NCBI GenBank assembly: GCA_938036315.1
Contig: CALHPK010000009.1
Span: 1-64,000 of the forward strand
Direction: 5' to 3'
From: an uncultured bacterium
Lineage (GTDB): Bacteria; Calescibacteriota; Calescibacteriia; Calescibacteriales; Calescibacteriaceae
DNA: 64,000 bases
Position numbers and translations under genes: made by a program. The notes beneath the pieces were generated by a model. That model saw only the letters and a program-made list of their open reading frames with translations. It was not told the DNA's origin and did no database searches. This document shows positions 63,593-64,000 of this stretch, in pieces (positions within the stretch are counted from its first letter, which is position 1; each line of letters opens with the position of its first letter).

Positions 63593-63613
63593 GGAAAAAA
63601 ATATGAACTATAA
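63572..63613. repeat. 21-bp imperfect tandem duplication spanning the MarR gene stop codon
   Basis: GAGAAAAAATCTGAACTATGA (gene end including stop) is followed directly by GGAAAAAAATATGAACTATAA, 17 of 21 bases identical and in the same frame (K-S-E-L stop, K-Y-E-L stop). Confidence 0.7.
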
Positions 63614-63615
63614 CC

Positions 63616-63999
63616 TTATCTACCTTCGCTTTGCTTTACTATCTCGAGAAGTTTTTTTGATATCTCTTCTGAGGATTTACCGACTTTGAGCCTTGGTTCT
63701 CCTCCAATATATATTATAGCTGAAGAACCCCCACCAACAACCCCAAAATCGGCTATGTATGACTCCCCTGGACCATTGACAACGCACCCCATCACAGCAA
63801 CAGAGGATTTCAAACCAAGCCTTATTACCTCTTTCTCTACTTCTTCTGCTATTTTCATTACATCAATCTGAGTTCTCGCACAGGTTGGACAGGCAACAAC
63901 CTTACCCTCCTCATCTCTCAGACCCAATGATTCAAGAATCCTCTTCCCAACTATTACTTCCTCAACCGCTGGAGCAGCGAGCGAGACTCTTATTGTGTC
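63616..63999 (-). CDS. ispG: 4-hydroxy-3-methylbut-2-en-1-yl diphosphate synthase IspG, C-terminal part (5' end outside window)
   Basis: MEP-pathway [4Fe-4S] enzyme that makes HMBPP, the substrate of IspH. The visible C-terminal domain starts DTIRVSLAAPAVEEVIVGKR at the window edge, then LGLRDEEGKVVACPTCARTQ with two cluster Cys, VAVMGCVVNGPGESYIADFG with the third Cys and the catalytic Glu, and a Gly-rich VVGGGSSAIIYIGGEP end. The frame is open to the edge, so the N-terminal barrel lies beyond. It is convergent with the MarR gene. Confidence 0.93.
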   Translation of the reverse strand, partial: DTIRVSLAAPAVEEVIVGKRILESLGLRDEEGKVVACPTCARTQIDVMKIAEEVEKEVIRLGLKSSVAVMGCVVNGPGESYIADFGVVGGGSSAIIYIGGEPRLKVGKSSEEISKKLLEIVKQSEGR

Positions 64000-64000
64000 T

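Overview
The window comes from an AT-rich genome of a motile, diderm (Gram-negative) bacterium. Lipid A and heptose genes (lpxB, hldE C-terminal domain), flagellar L- and P-ring genes (flgH, flgI, flgA), a FadL-type outer-membrane protein, an MCE/MlaD protein, lspA and sppA all need an outer membrane or exported envelope. Proteins are rich in Ile, Lys and Glu. Arginine is written mostly as AGA/AGG, and both tRNAs seen are tRNA-Arg (CCU and UCU anticodons). With many short, mixed transcription units, this resembles deep-branching thermophiles such as Aquificota or Thermodesulfobacteria, but the phylum cannot be fixed from this sequence alone.

Layout. 1-10.8 kb: a peptide-type solute-binding protein (5' end cut off) overlapping a chemoreceptor, then hldE-C/lspA, a hypothetical, miaA, cbiD, a purine permease, sppA and a heptad-repeat protein with a nuclease-like end. 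10.9-17.4 kb: an N-acetyltransferase-like protein and an MlaD protein, then the flagellar rod/ring run flgF-(small ORF)-flgG-flgA-flgH-flgI-flgJ-like. 17.6-23.2 kb: a 1819-residue surface lipoprotein with Ig-like modules and an FG-GAP-like propeller, whose 3' end looks frameshifted. 23-33 kb: trpE, gcvPB, tRNA-Arg(CCU), an M50 protease, a TM2 protein, an Nramp-like transporter, a cell-wall amidase, a sirtuin, lpxB and tRNA-Arg(UCU). 33-49 kb: fliM, hemC, ccmF, trxB, an Ig-like membrane-anchored protein, an HDOD protein, anmK, ispH, a secreted HMA protein, a FadL-like protein, pyrH, a TRL-like lipoprotein and an epimerase. 49-64 kb: ssb, a PLD nuclease, a lipid kinase, nnr, mtaB, a MaoC-like protein, panB-panC-panD, rmlB, murG, a beta-lactamase-fold protein, nuoI, rodA, a MarR regulator with a cysteine cluster, and the 3' part of ispG.

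How the genes work together. Envelope and wall building (murG, rodA, amidase, anmK, lpxB, hldE, lspA, rmlB), motility and taxis (binding protein plus MCP, flg cluster, fliM), cofactors (pan operon, hemC, cbiD, ispG/ispH, nnr) and respiration (ccmF, nuoI) are all represented. Most pathways appear as single scattered genes; only the flg run and panBCD are clear operons.

Most notable signals. (1) Short tandem duplications recur, and at least six include the stop codon of a gene, so the gene's last codons are copied just downstream. (2) A family-5 binding protein is translationally coupled to a four-helix-bundle MCP. (3) A coiled-coil protein with 42-residue repeats is joined to a PD-(D/E)XK-like domain. 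(4) A dockerin/FG-GAP-like loop sits in the +1 frame past the end of the giant lipoprotein. No mobile elements, CRISPR arrays or rRNA genes were seen.
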